Below, in pieces: positions 1 to 8,443 of a stretch of 52,544 nucleotides of DNA. The stretch lies in contig NZ_MBKP01000039.1 in assembly GCF_002243045.1 (NCBI RefSeq), positions 1 through 52,544 of the forward strand, given 5' to 3'. The first letter of the stretch is position 1, and every line of letters starts with the position of its first letter. The translations under genes were made by a program, and so were the position numbers. The stretch comes from Methanolobus psychrotolerans (GTDB taxonomy: Archaea; Halobacteriota; Methanosarcinia; Methanosarcinales; Methanosarcinaceae). The notes under the pieces were generated by a model, which made no database searches, was not told the origin of the DNA, and worked only from the letters and a program-made list of their open reading frames with translations.

Positions 1-687
1 GTCCTTATAGAGATATGTTCTTTCAGTGTTTGCCAGCTCTGTGTCACCCGACACAACTGCGGAATCTATCTCTTCCCCACCTTTGTTTAACTGCAGCCAT
101 ACTTTTTTACCTTCTACATCCACCTGCTGCACAACAAGTGACCAGCCGCCTGCAAGATCCCATGTTTCACCAGAGAGCATCTGCTTTTTACCATCATCAT
201 CTGTTTCCATTAGGATCTTTGCTATCTTATTCGGCTGGCAGCCGGCAGAGAGGGAAGAGGGATCTTCAGGCATTACCACGTGCTGTGCCCCAAAGAAACC
301 CGTCAGGTAGTATTTTTTGAGATCCACACCATCAACGATAAATGTACTTTCATCGTCTATGTCGCCGATCTTGGTCTTTTTCATCTGGGGCTTGCTAACG
401 TAATAGAGATCACCTTCAGCGATCTTGTCCCCAAGCTGCATGGTCGATGAAGCATTCACACTGTTGTGGAAATAGAGAACCTCACTGGAAAGACCGGGCT
501 TGATCTGATACCAGAATCCAGAGAATGTGTTAGCGTCTCAGTAGAAATCACCTGCGGGGGTGAAAGAGTCGGAGCTGTCATATACGGTACTTCTGATATT
601 GTAGGTTATATATGATGCACTTGCAGGCATCATGGTCAAAACCAAAATTACCACCCATATAGTGACTGTTTCTTTTACTAGATTCAT
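1..687 (-). pseudogene. S-layer protein, 5' part, interrupted by in-frame TGA
   Basis: Reading the minus strand from ATG at 687 gives a signal peptide (hydrophobic core after Lys5, ending PASA at residues 21-24), then a domain typical of the Methanosarcina-type S-layer family (DUF1608): a TFSGFWY motif followed by alternating beta-type sequence with VWLQL and GGWSLVVQQ. Codon 50 (540-538) is TGA. The same frame then stays open for 179 codons to base 1, so the gene continues beyond the window. The TGA sits between FY and DANTFSGFWY, where family members usually carry Trp, so TGG to TGA is the simplest explanation. A strong Shine-Dalgarno GGAGGT lies at 699-694. The protein would form the cell-surface lattice. 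It could be a dead paralogue, a sequencing error or a read-through codon; the sequence alone does not decide. No frameshift was seen elsewhere in the visible part. Confidence 0.8.
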
Positions 688-848
688 CTGAAGACCTCCT
701 TTGCAATAAAAACGTTGTATTTACCACCTGTTTATCCTTCTTGTTGTTCCGTCGTTTTTGAACACCTGCTAGTTCACTTCCATTTAACCAGCCAACATTG
801 ACGTACGTCACGGAAGAGGAAAGTGTTTATTGGGAACTGAATTGATAT

Positions 849-872
849 CGTTATATCCGCTCGAACATAACG
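849..872. promoter_or_regulatory. ModE-box-like operator, distal copy
   Basis: The sequence is CGTTATAT, eight bases, then ACATAACG. As I remember the E. coli modA operator, its half-sites and 8-base spacer are the same (CGTTATAT-N8-ACATAACG). It lies 137 bases centre to centre from the second dyad. Binding by a ModE-type regulator is inference; no modE gene is in this window. Confidence 0.6.
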
Positions 873-977
873 GATGTTCATCTGCATTCTGACATAAATA
901 GATTTCTATATGTTATTAACACAGAGTAAGAATAATAATATGTCATCCACTCATGTTTCTTATGAAATAGGATAAGC

Positions 978-985
978 TTTTATAC
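978..985 (+). promoter_or_regulatory. TATA box of the transporter operon
   Basis: TTTTATAC fits an archaeal TATA element. Transcription would be expected to start about 25 bases downstream, near 1005, which places the adjacent dyad (986-1009) between TATA box and start site, a normal position for a repressor site in archaea. Confidence 0.45.
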
Positions 986-1009
986 CATTATGTTTGTTTG
1001 GACATAACG
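986..1009. promoter_or_regulatory. ModE-box-like operator, proximal copy
   Basis: The sequence is CATTATGT, eight bases, then ACATAACG. It shares the right half-site and the 8-base spacer with the copy at 849-872. It directly follows the TATA box, so a bound regulator would be expected to block transcription initiation of the downstream operon. Confidence 0.6.
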
Positions 1010-1039
1010 CTAAAAAATAATAAGTAGATTGGTGTCGTT

Positions 1040-2122
1040 ATGAATAGAAAAGTAGGTACATTATTACTTATGTTCATGTTGCTTCTGGCTGTGACCGGAT
1101 GCGGATGTATGGAGCAGGCAGGAGAACAACAACCTGTACAGGATATGGGCACCGTGCAGATCAATGACATGTTAGGCAGAGAACTTACAGTTCCCGAAGA
1201 TATCAAATCCGCTGTAGCCACATCCCCGCCGTCCACTATCCTTGTGTATATGCTTGCGCCCGATAAACTTGCAGGGTGGAATTTTATCAATAGTTTCAAC
1301 CACAGTTTGATAGATGAAAAGTATCTCACACTTCCGGTTATAGGGGGCTGGTACGGGACACAGACTGGGAATTATGAAACCATAATCACCATGCATCCGG
1401 ACATAGTGATTGAAGGTTACACCACCGACGGTAAGATAGATGATGCGATACAGCGTCGTCAGGAGATGTTTGGCAGTATCCCTGTTGTTTCCATCGAGGA
1501 TTCTATTATATTCGTAGAAAAATCAGATCCCACAATTGAGTATGTAGGGAACCTGCTAGGAGTTGAAGAGCAGGCTGAAAAACTCATAGAGTTCAGGGCT
1601 TCAATCCTGGATGATATCAACAGCAAGGTGTCAGATATTCCTGAAGACGAAAGAGTGCGCGTATACTATGCAGAAGGCCCTAAAGGACTCATGACAGACC
1701 CCTCCGGTTCCCAGCACTCTCAGGTAATTGACATATGTGGAGGCATTAATGTCGCCGACTGTCCGCTTACTCCCGGAAACGGCATGACACCTGTATCCAT
1801 GGAACAGATAATAAGCTGGAAGCCGGAAGTGATTCTTGCTTCCAGCCCTCAGTTCTACTCAGCGGTATATTCTGATCCACTCTGGGCAAACCTGGATGCA
1901 GTTAAGAACAAACGTGTGTATCTTGCACCGCAGAACCCCTTCTGCTGGATAGACAGGCCACAGGGACCGCACCTTATAATAGGAACCGCCTGGACCGCAA
2001 AAATGCTGTATCCCGAACTCTTTGAAGATATGGATCTTGAACAGCTGACCCGTGAGTTCTACGTGGATTTCTTCCATTATGAACTCACGGATGATGAACT
2101 AAACTCGCTGTTAAATCCGTAA
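1040..2122 (+). CDS. ABC transporter solute-binding lipoprotein, BtuF/FecB family (possible molybdate/tungstate or metal-complex binder)
   Basis: This 360-residue protein has a lipoprotein signal ending in the lipobox VTGC (Cys21), so it should be anchored outside the membrane. The rest fits the Peripla_BP_2 (FecB/BtuF) fold: an N-terminal lobe starting near INDMLGRELTVP, a linking helix, and a C-terminal lobe (about 205-355) ending in GTAWTAKMLYP and a helix with EFYVDFFHY. It is the first gene of a five-gene operon with closely spaced or overlapping genes. It would deliver ligand to the permease at 4527 and ATPase at 5537. Family members carry siderophores, haem, cobalamin or, for Haemophilus MolA, molybdate and tungstate. 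The ModE-like boxes upstream and the molbindin remnant downstream favour an oxyanion or Mo/W complex here, but the ligand is inference. GGTG upstream of ATG at 1040 supports the start. Confidence 0.85.
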   Translation: MNRKVGTLLLMFMLLLAVTGCGCMEQAGEQQPVQDMGTVQINDMLGRELTVPEDIKSAVATSPPSTILVYMLAPDKLAGWNFINSFNHSLIDEKYLTLPVIGGWYGTQTGNYETIITMHPDIVIEGYTTDGKIDDAIQRRQEMFGSIPVVSIEDSIIFVEKSDPTIEYVGNLLGVEEQAEKLIEFRASILDDINSKVSDIPEDERVRVYYAEGPKGLMTDPSGSQHSQVIDICGGINVADCPLTPGNGMTPVSMEQIISWKPEVILASSPQFYSAVYSDPLWANLDAVKNKRVYLAPQNPFCWIDRPQGPHLIIGTAWTAKMLYPELFEDMDLEQLTREFYVDFFHYELTDDELNSLLNP

Positions 2123-2136
2123 ACAGAGGCGAAAAT

Positions 2137-2760
2137 ATGAAGGAAAATGGCAACTCTCCGGGTTTCCCGTATATTGCGGAGCATATCTTTGCTCCCATAT
2201 ACCCTATTATAGCGGCCCGTATAATCAAAGAGAGCGGAATTAAGGAAGGCATTTGCCTGGACCTGGGATGCGGTATAGCATCCCTGGGAATTGCTGTGGC
2301 AGAACTTAGCCCTATGCAGATATATGCTGTTGATATGTCACAGGAGATGTGCGAACTCTCAAAGGACAAAGCATACCGCCATGGTGTAACTGATCGAGTT
2401 ACACCTGTGCATGCTGACGTTCATGATCTCCCGTTCCCTGATGGATATGCAGATCTTGTTGTGAGCCGTGGATCGGTCTTTTTCTGGAAAGACCTTCCAA
2501 TCGCCTTTGTGGAAATCGCCCGTGTTCTTGCTCTTGGCGGACAGGCATGGATAGGCGGTGGTTTTGGTACGACGGAGCTGAAAGAACAGATAGCTGAAAA
2601 AATGACCGCTCTAGACCCGAATTGGTCCAATGATTCAAAAAAGCGCCTCAGCCCGGAGAACCTGAGAACCATACAGGAAGCCGGAAGGCAGACCGGACTT
2701 GCATGCCATACAGTGCATGATGGCTCTGGATTCTGGGTAGTGATAAGCAAGGGAGGCTGA
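2137..2760 (+). CDS. Class I SAM-dependent methyltransferase
   Basis: The 207-residue protein has a Rossmann-fold methyltransferase signature: motif I LDLGCGIASLG near residues 43-53, an acidic end of strand 2 (YAVDMSQEM), and the post-motif DLPFPDGYADLVVSRGSVFF typical of Methyltransf_11. It begins 14 bases after the solute-binding protein stop, with AGAGGCG as ribosome-binding site, and ends 3 bases before the radical SAM gene, so it belongs to the transport operon. The substrate is unknown. With a transporter and a radical SAM enzyme around it, it may modify a small metal-binding ligand or the imported complex, but nothing in the sequence proves this. There are no membrane segments or signal, so it is cytosolic. 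Confidence 0.85.
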   Translation: MKENGNSPGFPYIAEHIFAPIYPIIAARIIKESGIKEGICLDLGCGIASLGIAVAELSPMQIYAVDMSQEMCELSKDKAYRHGVTDRVTPVHADVHDLPFPDGYADLVVSRGSVFFWKDLPIAFVEIARVLALGGQAWIGGGFGTTELKEQIAEKMTALDPNWSNDSKKRLSPENLRTIQEAGRQTGLACHTVHDGSGFWVVISKGG

Positions 2761-2763
2761 AAA

Positions 2764-4524
2764 ATGCAATGCAGGATATGTGAGATAGGTTGTGACATAA
2801 ACGAACACAGCAGAGGAAGATGTGGTACCTACATGAGCGACGGGAACAGCATATTCCAGGATCCGAATATTGGATACATGGGTGCCTATCAGGTTTCGAT
2901 CGAAACCATACCCATGCTACATTTCTATCCGTCGGGAAAGTTCATGCAGGTCTTCAGCACCGGATGCAATTTTAATTGCTCAGGCTGCGTGGCAAGGCTC
3001 CTTGCCTCGAACCGGTCGCTTGGCTGGCCGACCTTAAGCCCTTTACAGGTAGTTGACAAAGCACTGCAGGAGGACTGCATTGGCGTTGTTTCGACACTCA
3101 ACGAACCTGCTGCCAACTACTATAATTTCAAGAAACTTGCAATACTTGCGAGAGAGCACGATCTGCTTGTTGGTTGCTCAACAAACTGCTATTTCACGGA
3201 AGATACACTGGAAGAGCTCGGAAACCTGCTGGATTTCGTGAACGTTGGAATCAAAGGATATTCTGACAACAACTACAGAACATGTGGCGTACATTCGTCA
3301 CAGCCTGTTTTCCGCAATGTGTCAAGACTTGTGGAAATGGGTGTGCATGTAGAAACATCCCTCATGTATTCCAGAGGGAACGAAGATGATCTGATGCAGG
3401 TTGCCAGAAAGCTCTCGGAGATCTCCCAGCAGATACCTGTACAGGTGATGAGGTTCATTCCCTTCGGGGACGCACCCATCAGCCTGGAGCCTTCTATAGG
3501 GGAAACCGAAAGGATATGCAAGTCCCTGCGCGAACACATGGACCATGTATACCTGTTCAATTCACCTGGTACTGATATGTTGCATACCTACTGCCTTCAT
3601 TGCGGTAACCTTCTTGCAGAGCGGGAATTCTACGGACCTATGGGGGCCAGGCTGCTGCATCCATGGACAGATCATAAATGCAGTTGTGGTTACATCGTTC
3701 CTGTTAAAGGTACTGCCTCGATTAAGTTTTTCAATGATGTAGGTTTCACGGGCGGCTACAGGATAAGCCGGGCTTTCAGCATGGTCCATGCCGTGCTCAC
3801 GTGTATGGGTATCCTTGATGACCAGAAACTGCTTGAGGTGTGGGGAGAGATGGTCAATGCCGAAACCCTCATGCAGGTACATCATATGATACAACAGCCT
3901 TCTTCTTATCTTGAGCTGGTCAGGCTCATCGCAGAGAAAGCAGGTACCGAGCAGGAAGGCGAGGAACTGGCTTCCTTTATCCGTGAACGCCTTGAACTGG
4001 TCAGTGCCGTTGCAAAGGAAAACACAGGCCATCCGGTGTATTACTGCATGGGCTCCCCACTTTTTGCCATGAACGCCGGAAGAGCTGAGAACAACCTCGT
4101 GACCTTTGCCGGAGGAATAAGCATCAACAAAGCCTTGCAGAAGGAAGGCAAACCCGGCTTGAATGTGGACCCCGATTTTATCAACAAGAACAACCCGAGA
4201 ACGATCTTCATTTCCGGATTCCTTTCACGTCCCCTCGATGAATTCTACGATCTGTGTAATCAATATGGTATAGTGGCGGATGCCGTGAAGCAGCATAGAG
4301 TCTATGAAATGCCCCCTTCATGGGATTTTGGTAGCCCGCGGTGGATACTGGGGCTTCTCTACATCGCCAGCAAGATGTACCCCGGAAAGCTGGGAATCGA
4401 TCTTAAAGATGAAGCAGATGAGTTCTACCGGCGCTTCTACGGCATCAGTTATGAAGATGCAAGGCCCAACAGGTCGTTCCATCGCCCCACATCAGGCAAG
4501 TGGCCTCTTCAAATGATGAGGTAA
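2764..4524 (+). CDS. Radical SAM protein with C-terminal solute-binding-protein-like lobe
   Basis: This 586-residue protein starts with a Cys-rich stretch (Cys3, 6, 10 and 20) like the N-terminus of AmmeMemoRadiSam/PflA-related enzymes. It then has the radical SAM motif CNFNCSGC (near residues 70-77) that binds the catalytic [4Fe-4S] cluster. A second Cys pair set (YCLHCG and KCSCG, near 277-305) resembles the zinc-ribbon or auxiliary site of that family. A helical region follows. The last part (about 420-575) aligns with the C-terminal lobe of the solute-binding protein encoded first in the operon: shared features are VYY, GGI, DAVK-x2-RVY, a WILGLLYIASKMYP-type helix and an EFYRRF-type end. 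There is no signal peptide, so this ligand-binding lobe lies in the cytosol. GGGAGG overlapping the previous stop is the ribosome-binding site. The reaction is unknown. Confidence 0.8.
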   Translation: MQCRICEIGCDINEHSRGRCGTYMSDGNSIFQDPNIGYMGAYQVSIETIPMLHFYPSGKFMQVFSTGCNFNCSGCVARLLASNRSLGWPTLSPLQVVDKALQEDCIGVVSTLNEPAANYYNFKKLAILAREHDLLVGCSTNCYFTEDTLEELGNLLDFVNVGIKGYSDNNYRTCGVHSSQPVFRNVSRLVEMGVHVETSLMYSRGNEDDLMQVARKLSEISQQIPVQVMRFIPFGDAPISLEPSIGETERICKSLREHMDHVYLFNSPGTDMLHTYCLHCGNLLAEREFYGPMGARLLHPWTDHKCSCGYIVPVKGTASIKFFNDVGFTGGYRISRAFSMVHAVLTCMGILDDQKLLEVWGEMVNAETLMQVHHMIQQPSSYLELVRLIAEKAGTEQEGEELASFIRERLELVSAVAKENTGHPVYYCMGSPLFAMNAGRAENNLVTFAGGISINKALQKEGKPGLNVDPDFINKNNPRTIFISGFLSRPLDEFYDLCNQYGIVADAVKQHRVYEMPPSWDFGSPRWILGLLYIASKMYPGKLGIDLKDEADEFYRRFYGISYEDARPNRSFHRPTSGKWPLQMMR

Positions 4525-4526
4525 TT

Positions 4527-5546
4527 ATGCCTGATCTCAAGCGATATGGCACGATTTGCATTTATCTGTTGCCTTTGGTGCTGCTCTTTAGTTCTCTTTT
4601 TGTGGGAAGATACCAGATATCATCATCCTTTATTATTGATGACATCGTAAGAACCGCATCATTCCTGCTTTTTGCCACCGATGCACCAATATCCACAGAG
4701 CATACAGTATTGTTCAGCATAAGGTTACCCCGCATACTGGCAGCTTTGATGGCAGGTTCCGCCCTTTCTATATCCGGAGCAGCATTTCAAGGCATATTCC
4801 GCAATCCTCTCGTGTCTCCCGATATACTGGGGGTTGGGGCAGGTGCCGGTTTTGGTGCGTGTATTGCAATACTGCTGTATGACAGCTATCTTGCGATACA
4901 GTTGTTATCTTTTATTTTCGGGCTTGTGGCAGTGTTTGCTGCAGTCATCATGGGTAAGGTTAGTAAAGGCACCGGAACACTTGTATTCGTTCTTGCCGGG
5001 ATAATAGTGGCTTCCATATTCAATGCTTTCATATCGCTTGTAAAATATGTGGCAGATCCTTACAATGACCTTCCAGCCATCGTATTCTGGTTCATGGGAA
5101 GTCTCTCCAGCATAAGATATAACGACCTTCACTGGGTCATACTACCAATGCTTGTCGGATCTTTGGTACTGCTCCTTCTTAGATGGCGTATCAATATCCT
5201 TTCATTAGGTGATGAAGAAGCCAGATCACTGGGGGTCAATGCTGGCAGAATGCGTCTGATAATTATCATATGTGCGACCCTTGTTACCTCTGCTGCAGTT
5301 AGTATCAGCGGAGTCATTGGTTGGGTCGGGCTGGTGGTTCCGCATATCTCGAGAATGATAGTGGGGCCTAATTACAATCGTCTGCTGCCAATGAGCATGG
5401 TAATAGGGGCATCATTCATGCTTCTGGTGGACAATCTGGCACGGACAGTCGCTGCAACGGAAATCCCACTCGGTATAATCACCTCACTGCTTGGTGCACC
5501 TCTATTCGCATATCTTCTGAAAAGGGGGCGTATGGGATGGATCTGA
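4527..5546 (+). CDS. ABC transporter permease, BtuC/FecCD family
   Basis: About 339 residues with nine to ten hydrophobic segments and the FecCD family signatures RLPRILAALMAGSALSISG and FRNPLVSPDILGVGAGAGFG near the N-terminus, and GVIGWVGLVVPHISR near residue 265, the region that contacts the ATPase. It forms the membrane channel of the importer. A GTG at 4500 is possible, but ATG at 4527 is preferred: it follows GAGGT at close spacing and starts two bases after the radical SAM stop. The last ten bases overlap the ATPase gene, indicating translational coupling. The family is the type II importer class that includes Haemophilus MolB. Confidence 0.9.
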   Translation: MPDLKRYGTICIYLLPLVLLFSSLFVGRYQISSSFIIDDIVRTASFLLFATDAPISTEHTVLFSIRLPRILAALMAGSALSISGAAFQGIFRNPLVSPDILGVGAGAGFGACIAILLYDSYLAIQLLSFIFGLVAVFAAVIMGKVSKGTGTLVFVLAGIIVASIFNAFISLVKYVADPYNDLPAIVFWFMGSLSSIRYNDLHWVILPMLVGSLVLLLLRWRINILSLGDEEARSLGVNAGRMRLIIIICATLVTSAAVSISGVIGWVGLVVPHISRMIVGPNYNRLLPMSMVIGASFMLLVDNLARTVAATEIPLGIITSLLGAPLFAYLLKRGRMGWI

Positions 5547-6325
5547 TACTGGAAGTTGATTCACTTGCATATTCATATGGTAACGGACCGGTCTTTGAAA
5601 ATGTTTCTTTCTCCATGGGAAATGGGGAGGTCATGTGCGTGCTGGGTCCTAATGGAGCCGGGAAATCCACACTGATCAAATGTATTGCAGGAATATTCAA
5701 ACCGGCTGCTGGATCAGTTCGTATAATGGGAGAAGATACAAGATACCTTGCTTCGGGAACCATAGCCAAAAAAGTAGGATATGTTCCACAGCAGAATGAG
5801 ACAGTGTTCCCTTTTAATGTACTGGACTTTGTGGTTATGGGTCGCACGCCTCATCTTTCCCTTTTTGCTTCACCTGGTGAAGAAGATATGAAAATTGCGC
5901 GGAGATCACTTGAAAAAGTAGGTGTTGAAGACCTTTCAGACAGGACGCTTAACAGTCTCAGTGGTGGTCAGCGTCAAATGGTTCTTATAGCCCGTGCACT
6001 TGCACAGGAGCCTGCGCTGCTTTTACTAGATGAACCAACCTCACATCTTGATTTTGGGAACCAGGTGTTGGTACTGGAAACCGTGCAGAAACTGGCAGCA
6101 TCCGGCATGTCAATCGTCATGAACACACATGCACCAGATCACGCTTTTCTTATTGGTACCAGTGCAGTCGCACTAACGGGGGGCAGGCTCATTGCTTCAG
6201 GTACGGTTACATCGGTTGTTAACAGCCAGATGATGTCATCTGTATATGGTGTAAATGTTGCTGTGAGGGACATAGCAGACATTGACAGAAAAGTGTGCTT
6301 TCCTTGTGGAAGTGGAAAAAATTAG
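5537..6325 (+). CDS. ABC transporter ATP-binding protein, FecE/BtuD family
   Basis: The 262-residue cytosolic ATPase has Walker A GPNGAGKST (about 37-45), a Q-loop in VGYVPQQNE, signature LSGGQRQM (about 140) and Walker B ALLLLDEP (about 160), followed by a switch His in MNTHAPD. It powers the permease encoded just upstream, whose 3' end it overlaps. The length is normal for the family. The operon ends here unless the molbindin remnant at 6459 was once its last gene. Confidence 0.92.
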   Translation: MDLILEVDSLAYSYGNGPVFENVSFSMGNGEVMCVLGPNGAGKSTLIKCIAGIFKPAAGSVRIMGEDTRYLASGTIAKKVGYVPQQNETVFPFNVLDFVVMGRTPHLSLFASPGEEDMKIARRSLEKVGVEDLSDRTLNSLSGGQRQMVLIARALAQEPALLLLDEPTSHLDFGNQVLVLETVQKLAASGMSIVMNTHAPDHAFLIGTSAVALTGGRLIASGTVTSVVNSQMMSSVYGVNVAVRDIADIDRKVCFPCGSGKN

Positions 6326-6458
6326 AGGAAAAATTATTATTTGTTGATTGTAAATTAAAAAAGGAATACTCGGAAAATATGTTACAACATCATTACTTAT
6401 AAGATATATAAATGAAGAAATTATCATAAATAATATTTAGCAAAAAGGAGAAGATAAA

Positions 6459-6624
6459 ATGAAAATCAGTGCAAGAAATACATTAAAGGGTAAAATCAAG
6501 AACATTACATCCGAAATGGTCAATACGGAAATCATAGTATAACTATCCGGAGGTACAGAAATCACTTCAATTATAACGAAGAATCCAGCAGAAAGCTTCC
6601 AATGTAATGATAGCTTTAGAATAA
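6459..6624 (+). pseudogene. Molbindin (Mop domain) gene remnant
   Basis: ATG at 6459, preceded by AAGGAGAAG, starts a frame reading MKISARNTLKGKIKNI, the typical start of a molbindin, a Mop/TOBE protein of about 68 residues that binds molybdate or tungstate. The frame meets TAA at 6540-6542 exactly where Glu is expected before LSGG. After the stop the same frame continues with LSGGTEITSIITKN, again molbindin-like. Then about 40 bases seem to be missing, and another frame from 6595 gives ASNVMIALE and a stop, the usual C-terminal strand. The gene is therefore broken twice: one nonsense codon and one internal deletion with frame change. Its position directly after the transporter operon supports a molybdenum/tungsten role for that operon. 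A short 27-residue product could still be made, but it would lack most of the fold. Confidence 0.75.
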
Positions 6625-6694
6625 AGAGAGCTTTTCAGCCCTCCGGTACTTTTCCATGCCACATTCATTATATTTTTAAAGTAATTCAGCCATA

Positions 6695-8314
6695 TCAATC
6701 CATAAGATCGATCTCAAATCCTACAACCGGTTGTCCAAGGCCAAAGTTGACAATCACCTGCGGGAACAGCTCGCCCATGACCCCTATCTTTTTACCATTT
6801 ACTATTATATCAGCCCTTCTGCCTTCCATAAAAGCAGGGTCATCGGATTCAGTCACTTCATATTCTACCATTCGTTCACGCATCAGGCCATCTACAAGTT
6901 CCCTTATTTCTGTGAAATTGGCCAGCGGGCTGATGGAGACTGCTGCAAGATGCAGACCGTTCTTATTATTGATGACAACATCACCAACATCGAATATGCG
7001 TTGTGGCAGTTCTCTGTGCTGGTTCATGGAGAGGATTTCCATGAGGTTTGGCAGTATGGTTGTCCGGACCATGGTCTGTTCTTCACTGATTGGATGCATG
7101 ACGTATGTTACATCATCTGTTTTTCCCCTGCACATCCATTCAAAGTGGACCCTGTCACTTGTAAGAGTAAATGGCATGACCTGTGAATAACCAAGACCTG
7201 TCATTATTTCTCTTATGTCGGAACTTATTTCGGAGATTCGGTGGGATTTGCCTACAGTGGCGTTCATAGGGAAAACAGCAGGTATTTTATCAAATCCATA
7301 TCCAACTGCAATATCCTCAATGATATCGGAATTGTCCAGAATATCGGCACGGTAGCGGGGAACCAATACTTCCATGTAGCCATCCTCAAGTTCCCTGGCA
7401 CCAAAACCCATCCTGTTAAGCTGCTTTATTATCTCAGTAACCGGAAGCTCCATACCTATGAGTTCATAGATCTCAGACCTGTTCAATACCTTTATTCTTG
7501 GGCTCAGGTCCAGCGGAATGGACTCTGTCCCGTCGGCATTTACAACCTTCACATACTCGATCTGGCCTCCACGCTCTGCAAGTGCAGTTGTAACTATGTT
7601 AAGTGCAATGTACACTTCGTTGCTTAAGCCGGTGACATCGACCAGAAGATCAGTAGTTTGCTCAGTGACCATTGTAAGTGTACCGTTAATGATTGGCGGG
7701 AACGAAAGAACATTGTCATTTGCATCAAGTATAAGGGGATATTTCTCAAAACCATCCAGTATTTGCGCAAAACGCACTCCTTTTGGATGCTTTTCAAGTA
7801 TTTCCCTCATTGTCATCGGTTCTGTAAAATCAAGGGGAACAAAACTGAAATCCGGATCTGCTGCAATGTAGCGGAAAGGAGCCTTGACCCTGGAAAGATC
7901 ATGGACACCTATGGACACTTTTTTACGGTCACGCCCAAGCGCCCAGTGAAGTGACTCCTGAAGATCCATGAGAGTCTTGATAGCATTTGATGTGAAAGAC
8001 ACATCACGAACAATAGCACAACCAAATATGGGACGGACAGAATCAATGTATTTGTCCTTTGATATTTCAACCGTGTAAGGTCTTACATCATATTCACAGA
8101 AACCTGTTTCAATATCCAGAAAACCACGCATTGCACGTGCTACGCCTTCTACACTGTAAAGGTCCGGACGGTCAGGGAAGAATTCGATATCTATGGATTC
8201 TTCTTCTATGCGCTCGATATCTGCGCCTATCATGGGAACGCGCTTAATAATAGTATCCTTGTCTGTTCCTGTTAATTTTTCAAGGTCATCATATGGTAAG
8301 GTTATAATCGGCAT
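6695..8314 (-). CDS. pheT: Phenylalanine--tRNA ligase beta subunit
   Basis: This 539-residue protein has the length of archaeal PheT, which lacks the bacterial N-terminal tRNA-binding and C-terminal anticodon domains. It starts [16 protein letters not shown] and has the conserved [14 protein letters not shown] motif near residues 45-58, the B3/B4 editing region (about 90-260), a B5 DNA-binding-like domain around [23 protein letters not shown], and the catalytic-like core to the end. It pairs with PheS (not in this window) to charge tRNA-Phe. GAGG lies ahead of the start on the minus strand. It is convergent with the molbindin remnant. Confidence 0.96.
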   Translation of the reverse strand: MPIITLPYDDLEKLTGTDKDTIIKRVPMIGADIERIEEESIDIEFFPDRPDLYSVEGVARAMRGFLDIETGFCEYDVRPYTVEISKDKYIDSVRPIFGCAIVRDVSFTSNAIKTLMDLQESLHWALGRDRKKVSIGVHDLSRVKAPFRYIAADPDFSFVPLDFTEPMTMREILEKHPKGVRFAQILDGFEKYPLILDANDNVLSFPPIINGTLTMVTEQTTDLLVDVTGLSNEVYIALNIVTTALAERGGQIEYVKVVNADGTESIPLDLSPRIKVLNRSEIYELIGMELPVTEIIKQLNRMGFGARELEDGYMEVLVPRYRADILDNSDIIEDIAVGYGFDKIPAVFPMNATVGKSHRISEISSDIREIMTGLGYSQVMPFTLTSDRVHFEWMCRGKTDDVTYVMHPISEEQTMVRTTILPNLMEILSMNQHRELPQRIFDVGDVVINNKNGLHLAAVSISPLANFTEIRELVDGLMRERMVEYEVTESDDPAFMEGRRADIIVNGKKIGVMGELFPQVIVNFGLGQPVVGFEIDLMD

Positions 8315-8430
8315 CGGGTTTTCCTCTTTCCTTCCCTTGTACTACTAGCTTTAATCTAGCAGAACATATCCAACTTTACATTTAATGTTTTTGTTTATAT
8401 TGAAGATTGCAAAGGTAACGATGCCGACGA

Positions 8431-8440
8431 TAAAAAAAAT
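8431..8440 (-). terminator. Oligo-T terminator after the UbiA-family gene
   Basis: On the minus strand the stop at 8444 is followed within a few bases by a run of eight T residues. This fits the intrinsic termination signal of archaeal RNA polymerase and separates this gene from pheT. Confidence 0.45.
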
Positions 8441-8443
8441 CCC

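Larger units (their letters stand above)
688..1039. promoter_or_regulatory. Divergent intergenic region, S-layer gene / metal transport operon
   Basis: This 352-base non-coding stretch separates the leftward S-layer gene from the rightward transporter operon. It holds the S-layer ribosome-binding site, two similar dyads (849-872 and 986-1009) and a TATA element just before the second dyad. No convincing small gene was seen. A 77-codon minus-strand frame that ends at 578 overlaps the S-layer start in another frame and looks spurious. Confidence 0.6.

Noticed and set aside
538-540. Selenocysteine or pyrrolysine decoding of the S-layer stop
   Set aside because: Pyrrolysine uses TAG, not TGA; selenocysteine is not known in Methanosarcinales, no selenocysteine element was seen, and Trp is the expected residue.
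578-811. 77-codon minus-strand frame
   Set aside because: It overlaps the S-layer start in another frame, has no family resemblance, and the S-layer frame has a strong ribosome-binding site and signal peptide.
1040-6325. Plain iron-siderophore or cobalamin importer
   Set aside because: Not excluded by the protein families, but the ModE-like operators and molbindin remnant point more to molybdate/tungstate or a complex of these.
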